Positions 48,876-59,558 of a DNA stretch of 64,000 nucleotides are shown here, piece by piece (within the stretch, counting starts at the first letter, position 1; every line of letters starts with the position of its first letter). The stretch comes from Vibrio tarriae (GTDB lineage Bacteria > Pseudomonadota > Gammaproteobacteria > Enterobacterales > Vibrionaceae), in assembly GCF_002216685.1 (NCBI RefSeq), contig NZ_CP022353.1, positions 2,356,001 through 2,420,000 on the forward strand, in the 5' to 3' direction. The notes under the pieces are model-generated. The model had not been told where the DNA came from. It searched no databases and saw only the letters and a list, made by a program, of their open reading frames with translations. Made by a program: the position numbers and the translations under genes.

Positions 48876-50537
48876 TTATGCCGCCAGAATGGTGCGCAGA
48901 TCGTCTTCCGCCGTGGTAATACTGCGTAGATCAAACTGCTGTTGCAGGATCGCCATCAGATTTGGCGTGAGGAAAGCGGGCGCGGTAGGACCGGTGTAGA
49001 TGCCTTTTACACCCAGCGCAAGCAAGGTCAGCAGGATCACGATCGCTTTTTGCTCGAACCACGAGAGCACCAGAGTCAGCGGCAGATCGTTCACTCCACA
49101 CTCGAAGGTTTCCGCAAGCGCAAGCGCCAGTTGAATCGCTGAATACGCATCATTGCACTGACCCACATCGAGCAAACGTGGAATACCGTTGATAGCGCCA
49201 AACTCATTTTTGTTGAAGCGAAACTTACCGCAAGCCAAGGTCAGAATCACGCTGTCTTCCGGCGCTTGCGCAGTAAAATCTTGATAGTAGTTGCGCTCCG
49301 CTTTATCACCATCACAGCCACCGACCAAGAAGAAGTGCTTGATGTTGCCTAATTTGACTTGCTCAACCACCGCAGGCGCTGCTGCCATTAAGGCATTGCG
49401 TCCAAAACCCACGGTGATCAGATGCTCAATCTCATCGTGCTTAAAACCTTCTTGTGCCAGTGCACATTCAATCACGGTTGAGAAATCGTCACCTTCGATA
49501 TGCGCCACACCCGGCCAGCCGACAATGCTACGAGTAAACAGGCGATCTGCATATTGCCCAACATTAGGGTTAAGCAGGCAGTTCGAGGTCATCACGATCG
49601 CGCCGGGGAAGTTCGCAAATTCTTTCTGCTGGTTTTGCCAAGCACTGCCGTAGTTACCTACCAAGTGCGGGTATTTTTTCAGTTCTGGGTAAGCATGCGC
49701 AGGCAGCATTTCGCCATTGGTGTAGACGTTGATTCCCATACCTTGGGTCTGTTGCAAGATTTTCTCTAAATCATGCAGATCATGGCCAGACACCAGAATA
49801 CATTTGCCTTTGACGGGTTTGACGTTCACCGTAGTCGGCTCTGGATGACCAAAGGTTTCGGTTTCGCCTTTATCTAAGATTTCCATGATGCGGTAGTTCA
49901 TCAGACCAATTTGCATCGCCGTATCCAATAGCGCACTCAACTCCACAGGATCGGTACCCAACCATGCCATGATTTGATGGTACTGCGCATACAGCTCAGC
50001 ATCCGTTTGTCCTAACACACGCGCATGTTCCAGATAGGCCGCCGCTCCTTTCAAGCCATACAAACAGAGCAGGCGCAAACCAATCACATCTTCATGCAAA
50101 CTCTCTTTGCCACGGTTTACCGCAGCCGCAGGAGCAAATGCCAAGATAGCGGCTTTATCCGTCGGGAGAGAAAATTGTGCCGCCGGTGACAACGCAGGAA
50201 GCTCAAAACCGGTTAATACCGCAGCCGCACGGACTTGTTGTTCTAGCTGCTGTTTATAGCTTTCCGCTTGCTGCGCCAGTTCAACAATCCGTTCTGGATC
50301 AAAGTTAACGTTGGTGAGCGTGGCAAAAAAGGCTTTCGGTGCCCATTGGTCAATTTCAGGAATGGCGACACCACAAGCACGGCCTAGATTGGCCCAAAAA
50401 GAGACACCTTGCAGCGCGTAAACCAATACATCTTGTAAGTCCGACACCTCTGCGGTTTTACCGCACATCCCTTGGGCATAGGCACACCCTTTTGCGATTG
50501 GGGTTTGAATGGTTTGCTCACATTGAATACAGAACAT
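48876..50537 (-). CDS. hcp: Hybrid-cluster protein (hydroxylamine/NO reductase)
   Basis: Hcp carries an unusual 4Fe-2S-2O hybrid cluster and reduces NO to N2O (earlier, hydroxylamine to ammonia), protecting against nitrosative stress under low oxygen. 553 residues. N-terminal cysteines C3, C6, C18 and C25 (CX2CX11CX6C) ligate the [2Fe-2S] cluster as in facultative anaerobes. Hybrid-cluster ligands are visible in [31 protein letters not shown] and [10 protein letters not shown]. It is followed by its reductase hcr. Confidence 0.96.
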   Translation of the reverse strand: MFCIQCEQTIQTPIAKGCAYAQGMCGKTAEVSDLQDVLVYALQGVSFWANLGRACGVAIPEIDQWAPKAFFATLTNVNFDPERIVELAQQAESYKQQLEQQVRAAAVLTGFELPALSPAAQFSLPTDKAAILAFAPAAAVNRGKESLHEDVIGLRLLCLYGLKGAAAYLEHARVLGQTDAELYAQYHQIMAWLGTDPVELSALLDTAMQIGLMNYRIMEILDKGETETFGHPEPTTVNVKPVKGKCILVSGHDLHDLEKILQQTQGMGINVYTNGEMLPAHAYPELKKYPHLVGNYGSAWQNQQKEFANFPGAIVMTSNCLLNPNVGQYADRLFTRSIVGWPGVAHIEGDDFSTVIECALAQEGFKHDEIEHLITVGFGRNALMAAAPAVVEQVKLGNIKHFFLVGGCDGDKAERNYYQDFTAQAPEDSVILTLACGKFRFNKNEFGAINGIPRLLDVGQCNDAYSAIQLALALAETFECGVNDLPLTLVLSWFEQKAIVILLTLLALGVKGIYTGPTAPAFLTPNLMAILQQQFDLRSITTAEDDLRTILAA

Positions 50538-50631
50538 TATGCTTCTCCAGTTTCATTGATAAGCTGTGATAGCTTAGATTTACTGAAGACATCGCATATT
50601 ACGTGCCAAATTCTATTTATTTGTTTTTCAA

Positions 50632-50665
50632 TGCATTTAACACAATAAACACAACTTTTTTGTGT
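50632..50665. promoter_or_regulatory. Candidate operators upstream of hcp
   Basis: A perfect inverted repeat ACACAA-CTTTT-TTGTGT (50649-50665) and, next to it, ATGCATTTAA (50631-50640), which matches the core of the gammaproteobacterial NsrR half-site. hcp is NsrR- and FNR-controlled in E. coli. No canonical FNR box (TTGAT-N4-ATCAA) is found. The rest of the 50538-50845 gap is AT-rich with no gene. Confidence 0.4.
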
Positions 50666-50783
50666 CAATTAGACCAAGCAATAAAAACAATATCACTCGA
50701 TAGAGTCATATTGACACTTTCAATTATTCACGTTGAAAAACGTTTTTATCGAGATAAAAACGAGACGAATTAAAGGCGAGATA

Positions 50784-50820
50784 AAAAAATGCCGCAGCGA
50801 TGTTGGCTACGGCATACTTT
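50784..50820 (-). terminator. Rho-independent terminator of tldD
   Basis: On the minus strand, ATGCCGTAGC-CAACATC-GCTGCGGCAT (one mismatch) then seven T, about 26 bases after the tldD stop. Confidence 0.85.
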
Positions 50821-50845
50821 TTCAGTGCTATTTATTGAAGGTGAA

Positions 50846-52291
50846 TTACTCAGTGCCACCCACAGTCAGGGCATCCAACTTCAGAGTTGGCTGCCCCACG
50901 CCCACAGGCACGCTTTGTCCCGCTTTACCACACACGCCAACACCACGATCCAACGCCAGATCGTTACCGACCATAGAGACCTGCTGCATGGCTTCAATAC
51001 CAGAACCAATCAGAGTTGCGCCTTTGATTGGACGGGTGATTTTGCCATTTTCAATCAAGTAAGCTTCTGAAGCCGAGAACACAAACTTACCGGAGGTGAT
51101 ATCCACCTGACCGCCACCAAAGTTCGGGGCGTAAATGCCTTTTTTCACCGAAGCGATGATCTCTTCTGGTGTGTGCTCGCCCGGTAGCATGTAAGTATTG
51201 GTCATACGCGGCATCGGCAGATGAGCGTAAGATTCACGACGACCGTTACCCGTTGGTGCCACACCCATTAAACGCGCATTGAGTTTATCTTGGATGTAGC
51301 CTTTCAAAATACCTTTTTCAATCAGCACGTTGTACTGACCACTCACCCCTTCATCATCGACGTTGAGTGAGCCACGCAGATCTTTGAGTGTACCGTCATC
51401 GACAATCGTACACAGATCGGAAGTGACTTTTTTGCCCACTTTGCCTGCAAATACCGACGAGCCTTTACGGTTAAAATCGCCTTCAAGGCCATGACCCACC
51501 GCTTCATGCAGCAGCACACCCGGCCAACCGGATCCGAGTACCACAGGCATGGTTCCGGCAGGAGCGGCTACCGCTTCAAGGTTAACGAGCGCTTGGCGAA
51601 TCGCTTCATCAGCGAAAGAAAACGCGATTTTTTGTCCCGCTTCTTCTTGTAAGAAATAGTCGTAACCAAAACGGCCACCACCACCCGCGCTACCGCGCTC
51701 ACGGCGATCGCCTTTTTGCGCTAGCACACTGATCGAAAGACGAACCAGAGGACGAATATCCCCTGTGTAAGTGCCATCGGTAGCCGCCACGAGGATCTGC
51801 TCATGCACACCGCTTAAACTGACTGACACTTCGGTGATGAGTGGCTCTTTAGTACGAATGTACGCATCCAGCTGTTTCAGCAGCTCGGTTTTTTGCTGTT
51901 TTTCCCAACTTTCCAGTGGGTTGTGCGCGCCATAAAACACAGGATGTTGCGCGCGCTTAAACGCTTGCACGGTGAGATTTTGGCCTTGTTGAGCAATACC
52001 ACGCGCCGCGATGGCACTCTGCCTTAAACCCTCTAACTGAATTTGGTCTGAGTAAGCAAAACCGGTTTTTTCACCACTGACGGCGCGCACACCGACCCCG
52101 CAATCAATATTGAATGAGCCGTCTTTAATGATGCTGTCTTCCAGCACCAGAGATTCATGCCAGCTGGATTGGAAATAAATATCGGCATAATCAATCTGGC
52201 GAGTCGCAATACTGGACAGCGTATCGGCAATATCCTGTTCAGTCAGCCCAGCGGGTGCCAGCAGTGCCGTTTCAATTTGGTTCATCGTCAT
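50846..52291 (-). CDS. tldD: Metalloprotease TldD
   Basis: TldD works with TldE (PmbA), encoded elsewhere, as a heterodimeric zinc protease that degrades unfolded peptides and matures microcin-type peptides. 481 residues, the E. coli length. The zinc motif HEXXXH is in [20 protein letters not shown] (near 259-278); [12 protein letters not shown] and [12 protein letters not shown] are family signatures. It overlaps the nit stop by one base (TGATG). Confidence 0.96.
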   Translation of the reverse strand: MTMNQIETALLAPAGLTEQDIADTLSSIATRQIDYADIYFQSSWHESLVLEDSIIKDGSFNIDCGVGVRAVSGEKTGFAYSDQIQLEGLRQSAIAARGIAQQGQNLTVQAFKRAQHPVFYGAHNPLESWEKQQKTELLKQLDAYIRTKEPLITEVSVSLSGVHEQILVAATDGTYTGDIRPLVRLSISVLAQKGDRRERGSAGGGGRFGYDYFLQEEAGQKIAFSFADEAIRQALVNLEAVAAPAGTMPVVLGSGWPGVLLHEAVGHGLEGDFNRKGSSVFAGKVGKKVTSDLCTIVDDGTLKDLRGSLNVDDEGVSGQYNVLIEKGILKGYIQDKLNARLMGVAPTGNGRRESYAHLPMPRMTNTYMLPGEHTPEEIIASVKKGIYAPNFGGGQVDITSGKFVFSASEAYLIENGKITRPIKGATLIGSGIEAMQQVSMVGNDLALDRGVGVCGKAGQSVPVGVGQPTLKLDALTVGGTE

Positions 52292-53118
52292 CAGTGTGTG
52301 TTCTCTATTAATTGATGGGTAAAACGCGTGTGCTGTGTGATGGGCATTGCGCGTCTCACAGAATCGAGCGTTGCAAGATCGAACTCGACCACTTTACTTT
52401 GTACTTCTGCGCCTAAATTGGCGATCACTTCACCCCACGGGCTAATCACCATCGAATGTCCCCACGTCTCTCGTCCGCAAGGGTGACGTCCGGTTTGACC
52501 CACGGCTATCACCCAGCATTGCGTTTCAATGGCTCGGGCGCGTAACAAGACTTCCCAGTGGGCTTGGCCCGTCACCGCAGTAAAGGCCGCAGGAACCAGC
52601 AAAATCTGTGCACCTTGACGACGTAATTCTGCGTATAAGTGCGGAAAGCGCACATCGTAGCAAATCGATAGGCCCAACGCTCCAAACGGCGTTGAGCTAA
52701 CCACCACCTGTTGCCCTGGCGTGAAGGTTTCCGATTCGCGATAGCGCTGATGACCATCAGCGACATCGACATCGAACATATGCAGTTTATCGTAAACCGC
52801 CACTCGCTCGCCTTGTGCATTCCACAATAAGCTACTGGTGGTGACCCCGTCAGAGCGGCGGATCGGCATACTGCCTATTAATAACCATACACCATATTCT
52901 TTGGCGAGGCTCGCTAAGGTATGTTGAACGGTGCCGTGATCCAGTGATTCGGCTTGCTGATGGTATTGTTCACGATTCCCCAGCAGCAGGGCATTTTCTG
53001 GTGTCACAATCCATTGCGCTCCTTGCTGAGCAAGCTTGGCCACCTCTTGTTTGAGATAAGCCAGATTGCGATTCACCTCGGATCCTGAGGTCATTTGCAC
53101 CAGTCCAACTCGTTGCAT
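52291..53118 (-). CDS. Carbon-nitrogen hydrolase (Nit/omega-amidase type)
   Basis: A 275-residue nitrilase-superfamily amidase with the Glu-Lys-Cys triad: E41 in VTPENALLL, the lysine in [11 protein letters not shown] and the cysteine in [14 protein letters not shown]. It most resembles Nit1, which removes deaminated glutathione, or omega-amidases; the exact substrate is inferred. It is encoded between yhdP and tldD with 8-base and 1-base junctions, so the yhdP-nit-tldD run is probably one transcript. Confidence 0.93.
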   Translation of the reverse strand: MQRVGLVQMTSGSEVNRNLAYLKQEVAKLAQQGAQWIVTPENALLLGNREQYHQQAESLDHGTVQHTLASLAKEYGVWLLIGSMPIRRSDGVTTSSLLWNAQGERVAVYDKLHMFDVDVADGHQRYRESETFTPGQQVVVSSTPFGALGLSICYDVRFPHLYAELRRQGAQILLVPAAFTAVTGQAHWEVLLRARAIETQCWVIAVGQTGRHPCGRETWGHSMVISPWGEVIANLGAEVQSKVVEFDLATLDSVRRAMPITQHTRFTHQLIENTH

Positions 53119-53126
53119 TTTATTCC

Positions 53127-56100
53127 CTATTTGGCCAGTTTACGCAGCTTTTCCGGCAACTTAAATTCGCCTTTGCTGCGCGAAAGCTCTTTCACTGTCG
53201 GTGAATCGAGCGGTCCTTTTACTTCATAGTTTACTTGGGTAAACACTTCCACCACCGGAGAGATCACCGTAGTGATCGCCAACACATACAAGGCGGTTTG
53301 CGGTGTCACCGCAAACGCCGTCAATACCGGAATGCCTGATGTGATGTCTGGGACGAAATGAACTTCCGCATCGACCGTGCGCGTATTGAGATCGGCGAGG
53401 CCTTTAATCGTCATCTCTCCCGCCACCGCATCCATTTTGATGTTATTGGTGACAAAGACCCCTTGCGAGAATTCACCACTACCGGAGATCGAATCAAACG
53501 CCATCCCTTTATCAAACACATCGCTAAAGTCGAGCTGCATTTTGCGAATGATCGAATCAAGGCTAAATAGACCAAGCAGCCTTGCCGCACCACTCACATC
53601 GGAAATCACTCCTTTACCGAGTTTAGTATCCACTTTGCCTTGCAAGGTGTTGACTTGCATTGACCACGGAGCGCCATCCCACTGGGTGCTCGCGTTAATC
53701 TCAAACGGTGCACGCTGGATACCTGAGTTGATCCCAAAGCGCGCCATCAAGTCACTGTTGTTATCACCCTTCATATCCAAATTCATTTGGGTTCGACTCT
53801 GAGTATCGGTCAACGTCCAAGTGCCATTAACATGCAGTTGGTTGGTACCACTGGTGAAATCAATGCTCTTCCACAGCAGCGTATCCCCTTGGCGCTGAAA
53901 ATCGACATTCGCTTGGCCGATTTTGTAGCCTTGTAACCAGAAGTCTTTAATGGTCAACGTGAGGTTAGGCATCCATTGATGGAATTTACGATCAAAATCG
54001 GTGATAAGCGGTAATTTCTGGCGCTCAAGATCGACCAGTAACGCCTCTTCCCCCACCTCGAGCTGAGGCAAAAACAGATGCAGGCGCTCAAGCGCAATAC
54101 TCAAATCATAAGGCTCAATATAGTTGGCTTGGCCTTTGATCTCTTGGCTATCCAAATTGGCAAGCCAACCAAGATCTTTGCGCCGCAGATTCAGATCGAC
54201 ATCATGCCAATCCAACCCCGCAAAGGTTAGCTCGTTGACTACCGCATCAACCCGTTCTGGGATTGGGAATGCAGGCGTATTTAAACTGGCAAGCTTAGAT
54301 TTTCGCGCTTTAGGTGCAGGCTTTTCATTCACAATCGAGAGCCAATCATCCAAGTTGAAGGCTTGGCTACGCAGCTGGACATGATGCCCCACCACTGGGC
54401 TGATTTTAAAGCTACCCTCTCCAAGCACCAGATTCGTCGCTTTCAAAACCGGCACCTTAGGAGTCAAGTCAATCTCGGCCTGATATTTTGCTTGCGGCAG
54501 TTGCAAGCGAGCGGAGACCATCTCTTGGTTGCCTGAGGCTTGCAACAGAGCCTGCCCTTTCACTTTGAGCGCTTTTTTGAGTGGGAAGGGGTAACGACTC
54601 TCTAGCGCGCGCAAATCAGCTTTACCATCCAGTTGGTAAGTAAAGCCCACATCATTGAGCTGAATATCGACACTCGCCTGCCAAGGCGCATGGCCTTTTA
54701 CTCGGCTTAACCAGCGCTCGCCAACAAACGGGATCAGCGGTTTGACTTCCCAATCCCCAACCATATCAATGCCAACCACATAACCCCGTTTGGCATCTTC
54801 GCCTTTAAAATCGATCGAGACAGGTTGCTTGAGCAAACGGGCATCCAGCCCCGCCGCACTCACTCGGTCATTATCGAACTCGATTTTTCCAGACACCGAA
54901 TTAAGGCTCATAGGTGGCGTATCAATATCCACTGCGTTATTGCTCAGCTCGGCAAAGCCCCAAGCCCGCGGCTCCGCGCCACTGTGGAAAGGAATATTGA
55001 GTTGAAACTCTGAGCGCACTGGGCCTTTGACTTGAATCGTGGTCAGCGCCGCGCCTACGGAATCGACTAACGGAGTCGCCATCATGTAATTGCGAATCGC
55101 GTTACCTTGCTGGGCACTGGCTACCGCTTCAATTTCGATATGGCCAAGTTCGGCCAATTCTGGAATGCGACCGGTGATCCGCTCCGCAGTTACCTCCATC
55201 AAGGTCGCGGAGCGCGAGTCGAGATACATGGCATCATTTTCAAACAGCAGATCGAGCTGCAAATCGGTGATCGGTGGCCAAGCCGTATCAAAGGCAAATT
55301 TGGCCTCTTTTAAACCAACCCAAGCTTGGAACACGCCATTGTGCATACGATAAGGAAACTGATCTAACGCGCCATACCAGATCAGTTTCGCGGTATTGAC
55401 TTGTCCCGCTTGAATCGCGGTCGAGAGATAATCGGTCAGCTCACGGCCTAACGCCAACGTCGGCAAGTAGCGCCACGTTTCCCCAGCATTAAAGAGATCG
55501 GCTTCGGCATAAAATGAGAGGAATGGGCTGGCATGATCCGGAAAATCGAGGCGAAAGGCCCCGAGCGCTTGCAGATCAGGCGTCGCAACCGTGACTTTAT
55601 CGGACCAGAGCGACCATCCATATTCATCTTGCTGCCAGACCATATTCACTGCGCCTTGGCGGATATGGAGTGGGGCTTGGAACACTTCACCATAGGGCAA
55701 CACGTCATCCACCATGCTGGCTTTAATGAGTGCTTTACTCGGTGAGCCTTGAATTTGCGCTTGCAGGGCATTGACTTGTGGCAGCAATTCCCATTGCGCT
55801 ATTCCGCCATCAATTAATGATGCCGAATAACGTAACGATTCCAACGTTGCGCCTTTGGCAATGCGCACATCTTCCAAAACCCCTTTCGGCTTTAAGGTTG
55901 TCAGCCAGTGATTGAGCGTTTGTGATTCGGGGATCAACTTAGCCAGAGGTAACAAGTTTTCAATATTGAGCTGAGAGAGATTGAGCCGCCACTCACCGGG
56001 CTGCCAATCCATCGCGACATCCAAAAGCGGCCATAGCTCATCATCACTTCGTAAACGCAGTGAGTGGGCATTTACTTGCCAACCTTTCTCGGTTGGTTTC

Positions 56101-57002
56101 AGTTCGACAATCCCTGACTCGAGCAGCAGTTCATGAGGCTGCTCACCGTTTTGCCACACCAACTCCGAAGGCTTAAATTCGACATAGCCATCTTTCGGCT
56201 GATTGTGATCAAGTGTCGCCCACGCATTAAAACTTAATTGGCCTTTTTGAATGCCTGTTTGATCTTTTAAATAACTTGTTAGCCAAGGCAATACTCGCAC
56301 TTTATCCGCGCTGACATAGAAATCGCCCGATACATCGCGCAGTGAACCATGATCAATAAAGTTAGCGCTTACCAACAAAGAGTTGATGTTAGTCCCCGCA
56401 ATGCTGACCACCCCTTCAGCAAAATGGCGTAGACCTTGGTTTTGCCAACGCAGTTTTTCAATGTCGAGCTGACGCAGATCTCCGGCAAAAGTGCGGTACA
56501 GTATTGCTGAGTTTTTGAGGGTGAAATCATCCAGTTGACGCAGTAGCAAATCATCGAGCTGCTTTACCACGCGCCCTTGACGAGATTGCCGAGGGTTAGG
56601 GTTTTGCTCCAGAGCCAACCAATCTATCGCCCTGAGATCCAGTACCATGCCATTTACCGTTAAGTCTGCGATGACAGGTTGTCGCTGCCAAAGCGACTGC
56701 AATAAATCAAATTCAATCTCGATGCTAGCGGCATTGAGCTGAATATCGTTACTGTCCGGCCAATGGGCTTGCAAGGTTTGCAGTGAGAGAGAGGGATGGG
56801 TATTGCGCCAGTAACCTTGCACATTGGCAATCGCCACTTGCACCGAAGAATTTTGGTTCAGCCAATGCTGAATCTCCGCCTGAAAACGGTTCATCTGTGG
56901 CAACAAAATGCGCAGGGCTGTGACGGCTAAAGCCAGCACAAGCAGCAGGCTGACCAGCAGCCACATAAGGATCCGCCCGAGGCGGGTTACTGTCGAAATC
57001 AC
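53127..57002 (-). CDS. yhdP: AsmA-like envelope lipid-transport protein YhdP
   Basis: A 1291-residue protein with one N-terminal membrane helix (residues 8-31) and a very long periplasmic beta-rich region ending in an AsmA-like C-terminal domain (GKGVISDVSGAARLLGLFSL, then VAGEMTIKGLADLNTRTVDA). YhdP, TamB and YdbH form partly redundant inner-to-outer membrane phospholipid bridges in E. coli (established knowledge). Length matches the family (about 1270). It follows rng by 12 bases, in the mre-maf-rng-yhdP order. Confidence 0.94.
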   Translation of the reverse strand: MISTVTRLGRILMWLLVSLLLVLALAVTALRILLPQMNRFQAEIQHWLNQNSSVQVAIANVQGYWRNTHPSLSLQTLQAHWPDSNDIQLNAASIEIEFDLLQSLWQRQPVIADLTVNGMVLDLRAIDWLALEQNPNPRQSRQGRVVKQLDDLLLRQLDDFTLKNSAILYRTFAGDLRQLDIEKLRWQNQGLRHFAEGVVSIAGTNINSLLVSANFIDHGSLRDVSGDFYVSADKVRVLPWLTSYLKDQTGIQKGQLSFNAWATLDHNQPKDGYVEFKPSELVWQNGEQPHELLLESGIVELKPTEKGWQVNAHSLRLRSDDELWPLLDVAMDWQPGEWRLNLSQLNIENLLPLAKLIPESQTLNHWLTTLKPKGVLEDVRIAKGATLESLRYSASLIDGGIAQWELLPQVNALQAQIQGSPSKALIKASMVDDVLPYGEVFQAPLHIRQGAVNMVWQQDEYGWSLWSDKVTVATPDLQALGAFRLDFPDHASPFLSFYAEADLFNAGETWRYLPTLALGRELTDYLSTAIQAGQVNTAKLIWYGALDQFPYRMHNGVFQAWVGLKEAKFAFDTAWPPITDLQLDLLFENDAMYLDSRSATLMEVTAERITGRIPELAELGHIEIEAVASAQQGNAIRNYMMATPLVDSVGAALTTIQVKGPVRSEFQLNIPFHSGAEPRAWGFAELSNNAVDIDTPPMSLNSVSGKIEFDNDRVSAAGLDARLLKQPVSIDFKGEDAKRGYVVGIDMVGDWEVKPLIPFVGERWLSRVKGHAPWQASVDIQLNDVGFTYQLDGKADLRALESRYPFPLKKALKVKGQALLQASGNQEMVSARLQLPQAKYQAEIDLTPKVPVLKATNLVLGEGSFKISPVVGHHVQLRSQAFNLDDWLSIVNEKPAPKARKSKLASLNTPAFPIPERVDAVVNELTFAGLDWHDVDLNLRRKDLGWLANLDSQEIKGQANYIEPYDLSIALERLHLFLPQLEVGEEALLVDLERQKLPLITDFDRKFHQWMPNLTLTIKDFWLQGYKIGQANVDFQRQGDTLLWKSIDFTSGTNQLHVNGTWTLTDTQSRTQMNLDMKGDNNSDLMARFGINSGIQRAPFEINASTQWDGAPWSMQVNTLQGKVDTKLGKGVISDVSGAARLLGLFSLDSIIRKMQLDFSDVFDKGMAFDSISGSGEFSQGVFVTNNIKMDAVAGEMTIKGLADLNTRTVDAEVHFVPDITSGIPVLTAFAVTPQTALYVLAITTVISPVVEVFTQVNYEVKGPLDSPTVKELSRSKGEFKLPEKLRKLAK

Positions 57003-57014
57003 CCGATGCCCTAT

Positions 57015-58484
57015 TTACATCATCACAACATCAAACTGCTCTTGGTTGTAGAGTGGTTCTGCTTGAATTCGCACTTCTTTACCAATGAACACTTCCAACT
57101 CCGCCAAGGCATGTGACTCTTCGCCTTGCAAAGTATCTGCCACTGCTGGAGAGGCATAAACCACAAATTTATCCGCATCGTAGGCACGATTAACGCGTGT
57201 AATTTCGCGCAAAATCTCAAAGCAAACCGTTTCCACCGTTTTCACGCTGCCTCGCCCTTCACACGTTGGACAAGTCGAACAAAGCACGTGTTCAATGCTT
57301 TCTCGAGTTCTTTTGCGTGTCATCTCCACCAACCCAAGCTGAGTAAAGCCATTGATGTTGGTTTTGACTCGATCTTTCACCAAAGCCGCTTCTAAAGAGG
57401 TGAGCACTCGCTTACGGTGTTCATCCGACACCATATCGATAAAGTCGATGATAATGATGCCACCCAGATTGCGCAGACGCAGCTGACGCGCAATCGCCTG
57501 AGTCGCTTCAATATTGGTGTTGAAAATGGTCTCTTCGAGATTACGTCGCCCCACAAAGGCACCGGTATTGATGTCAATCGTGGTCATGGCTTCGGTTTGA
57601 TCGATGATCAGATAGCCGCCAGATTTGAGCTCAACTTTGCGTTCGAGAGAGCGCTGAATCTCGTTTTCCGTATCGTACATGTCAAAAATGGGCTTATCGC
57701 CGTGATACAGCTCTAACTTAGCCGTCAGCTCTGGGACATATTCGGAGGTAAACTCTTTGAGGTTTTCGAACTCTTGCCGTGAATCGATGAGAATCTTAGT
57801 CAATTCGGTGCCGACAAAGTCACGCAAAATGCGCTGCGCCAGACCAAGCTCGCCATACAGCATAGAGCGGTTTTTGTATTTGCTGCGCCGCTCAATCACT
57901 TTTGACCACAAACGCTTAAGGAACGCCGCATCTTGGGTCAGCTCTTTTTCGTTTGCCCCTTCTGCCGCCGTACGGATAATGAACCCGCCATGCTCATCAC
58001 AGTAGTGAGCCACCACTTTTTTTAGTCGCTCACGTTCGGCTTCACTTTCAATGCGTTGTGATACACCGACATGGCTCGCTCCCGGCATAAACACCAGATA
58101 GCGAGAGGGCAGCGTGATATCCGTGGTTAGGCGCGCACCTTTGGTACCCAGTGGATCTTTCACCACTTGCACCACAATATCTTGTCCTTGGCGCACCAGC
58201 TCGGAGATATCACGAACTTGGAATTGCTGCTTCTCACTTTCCGCAACACATTCTGTGTGCGGCACAATATCTGAGGCATGTAAGAAGGCGGCTTTGTCGA
58301 GCCCAATATCCACAAACGCCGCTTGCATCCCCGGTAATACCCGGCTCACTTTGCCTTTGTAAATATTGCCAACAATGCCGCGTTTGGCTTCACGTTCAAT
58401 ATGGATTTCCTGAAGGATTCCCCCTTCAATCATCGCCACTCGAGTTTCACTCGGGGTGACGTTTAACAGCAACTCTGCACTCAT
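57015..58484 (-). CDS. rng: Ribonuclease G
   Basis: RNase G processes the 5' end of 16S rRNA and some mRNAs. 489 residues: N-terminal S1 domain (NIYKGKVSRVLPGMQAAFVD, near 40-59), catalytic aspartates in TTIDINTGAFVG and GGIIIIDFIDM, and the zinc-link cysteines CSTCPTCEGRG (near 403-413). It lacks the long C-terminal scaffold of RNase E, which separates the two. It starts 25 bases after maf. Confidence 0.97.
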   Translation of the reverse strand: MSAELLLNVTPSETRVAMIEGGILQEIHIEREAKRGIVGNIYKGKVSRVLPGMQAAFVDIGLDKAAFLHASDIVPHTECVAESEKQQFQVRDISELVRQGQDIVVQVVKDPLGTKGARLTTDITLPSRYLVFMPGASHVGVSQRIESEAERERLKKVVAHYCDEHGGFIIRTAAEGANEKELTQDAAFLKRLWSKVIERRSKYKNRSMLYGELGLAQRILRDFVGTELTKILIDSRQEFENLKEFTSEYVPELTAKLELYHGDKPIFDMYDTENEIQRSLERKVELKSGGYLIIDQTEAMTTIDINTGAFVGRRNLEETIFNTNIEATQAIARQLRLRNLGGIIIIDFIDMVSDEHRKRVLTSLEAALVKDRVKTNINGFTQLGLVEMTRKRTRESIEHVLCSTCPTCEGRGSVKTVETVCFEILREITRVNRAYDADKFVVYASPAVADTLQGEESHALAELEVFIGKEVRIQAEPLYNQEQFDVVMM

Positions 58485-58509
58485 GAGCGCACCTCAATGA
58501 TTAAAATGA

Positions 58510-59073
58510 TTAGAATTTGTGCAGAAGCTGGTCAGTCTCGTAGAGTGGCAATCCGACTACCGCGTGGTAGCTGCCTTCAATCCTCGTAACAAATCGTCCA
58601 CCCAATCCCTGAATGCCGTAACTGCCAGCTTTATCGCAGGGCTCACCACTTTGCCAATAGGCTTCTATTTCTTGTTCTGACAAAGTTTTAAACCACACCT
58701 CCGTGGTTACCACCACGGAGTGAGTGATGCCGCGGCAAGTCACGCTCACCGCAGTCATCACTTGATGTTGGCTACCGGAAAGCTTGAGTAACATGCGTTT
58801 TGCATCAGCAAAATCACGCGGCTTTTCCAACACCTGTTGATCTTTCACAACTATCGTATCTGAACCAATCACGACCGCATCGGCCGCCACCAACGCCGCC
58901 CCTGCTAACGCTTTATCGCGAGAAAGCCGTTCAACATATTGCGCAGGCGACTCAGCCGCTGCGCGCCTTTCTTCGACATTCGGAATCACGACTTCAAACT
59001 GGTAGCCCATTTGAGCGAGCAGTTCACGACGTCTGGGGGACCCCGAAGCCAACACTAATTTCGATATTGTCAT
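58510..59073 (-). CDS. maf: Maf-family nucleoside triphosphate pyrophosphatase (YhdE-type)
   Basis: A 187-residue Maf protein that hydrolyses dTTP and UTP and modified pyrimidine nucleotides, as a house-cleaning enzyme. ATG 59073 ([18 protein letters not shown]) matches the family N-terminus and overlaps the mreD stop (ATGA); a longer upstream start is rejected. Conserved parts are [10 protein letters not shown] (10-19), GSDTIVV and [11 protein letters not shown]. It is cotranscribed with mreD. Confidence 0.95.
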   Translation of the reverse strand: MTISKLVLASGSPRRRELLAQMGYQFEVVIPNVEERRAAAESPAQYVERLSRDKALAGAALVAADAVVIGSDTIVVKDQQVLEKPRDFADAKRMLLKLSGSQHQVMTAVSVTCRGITHSVVVTTEVWFKTLSEQEIEAYWQSGEPCDKAGSYGIQGLGGRFVTRIEGSYHAVVGLPLYETDQLLHKF

Positions 59074-59558
59074 TTCACATGCCAATGGCGTCGAACTCGG
59101 CGCAGTAATAAAAACAACCACGGCCAAAGTATACAGGCAATCACTCCACTCCAGAGTGACAACGGATTGAATGTCACATTCTGGATCAGGTACTCACCAC
59201 AGAAAATCAGCACTTCCAATCCCATCGACAGCAAACCAATCACAATCGCTTGCTGCCATAGGGCCATGTTGCGCAGTACCAAGAAATTCATCGCCACCAG
59301 ATAGATGATGATCGACATCATCATGCCGCGAATACCCAAGGTGGAACCGAGTAGCAGATCCCACAATAAACCCATCACTAACGCGCTGCCGACATTCACT
59401 CGGTGCGGCAGGGCTAACACCCAGTAACAACAGACCAGCAGCAGCCAAGGTGGCCGGAGCAGATCTAAGGTTCCCGGCCATGGGATGGTTTGCAAAATCA
59501 GCGCTAGAAAAAATGAGGCAAGAATGACCATGCGGCCTTTAATATCACTGCTGAGCAT
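59070..59558 (-). CDS. mreD: Rod shape-determining protein MreD
   Basis: A 162-residue inner-membrane subunit of the elongasome with about five helices, lacking charged soluble parts. SKFVIL-like starts and conserved PDLLL blocks are weak, but length, topology and position between mreC and maf identify it. It overlaps mreC by 14 bases and the maf start by 4 (ATGA), so translation is coupled along the run. Confidence 0.95.
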   Translation of the reverse strand: MLSSDIKGRMVILASFFLALILQTIPWPGTLDLLRPPWLLLVCCYWVLALPHRVNVGSALVMGLLWDLLLGSTLGIRGMMMSIIIYLVAMNFLVLRNMALWQQAIVIGLLSMGLEVLIFCGEYLIQNVTFNPLSLWSGVIACILWPWLFLLLRRVRRHWHVK

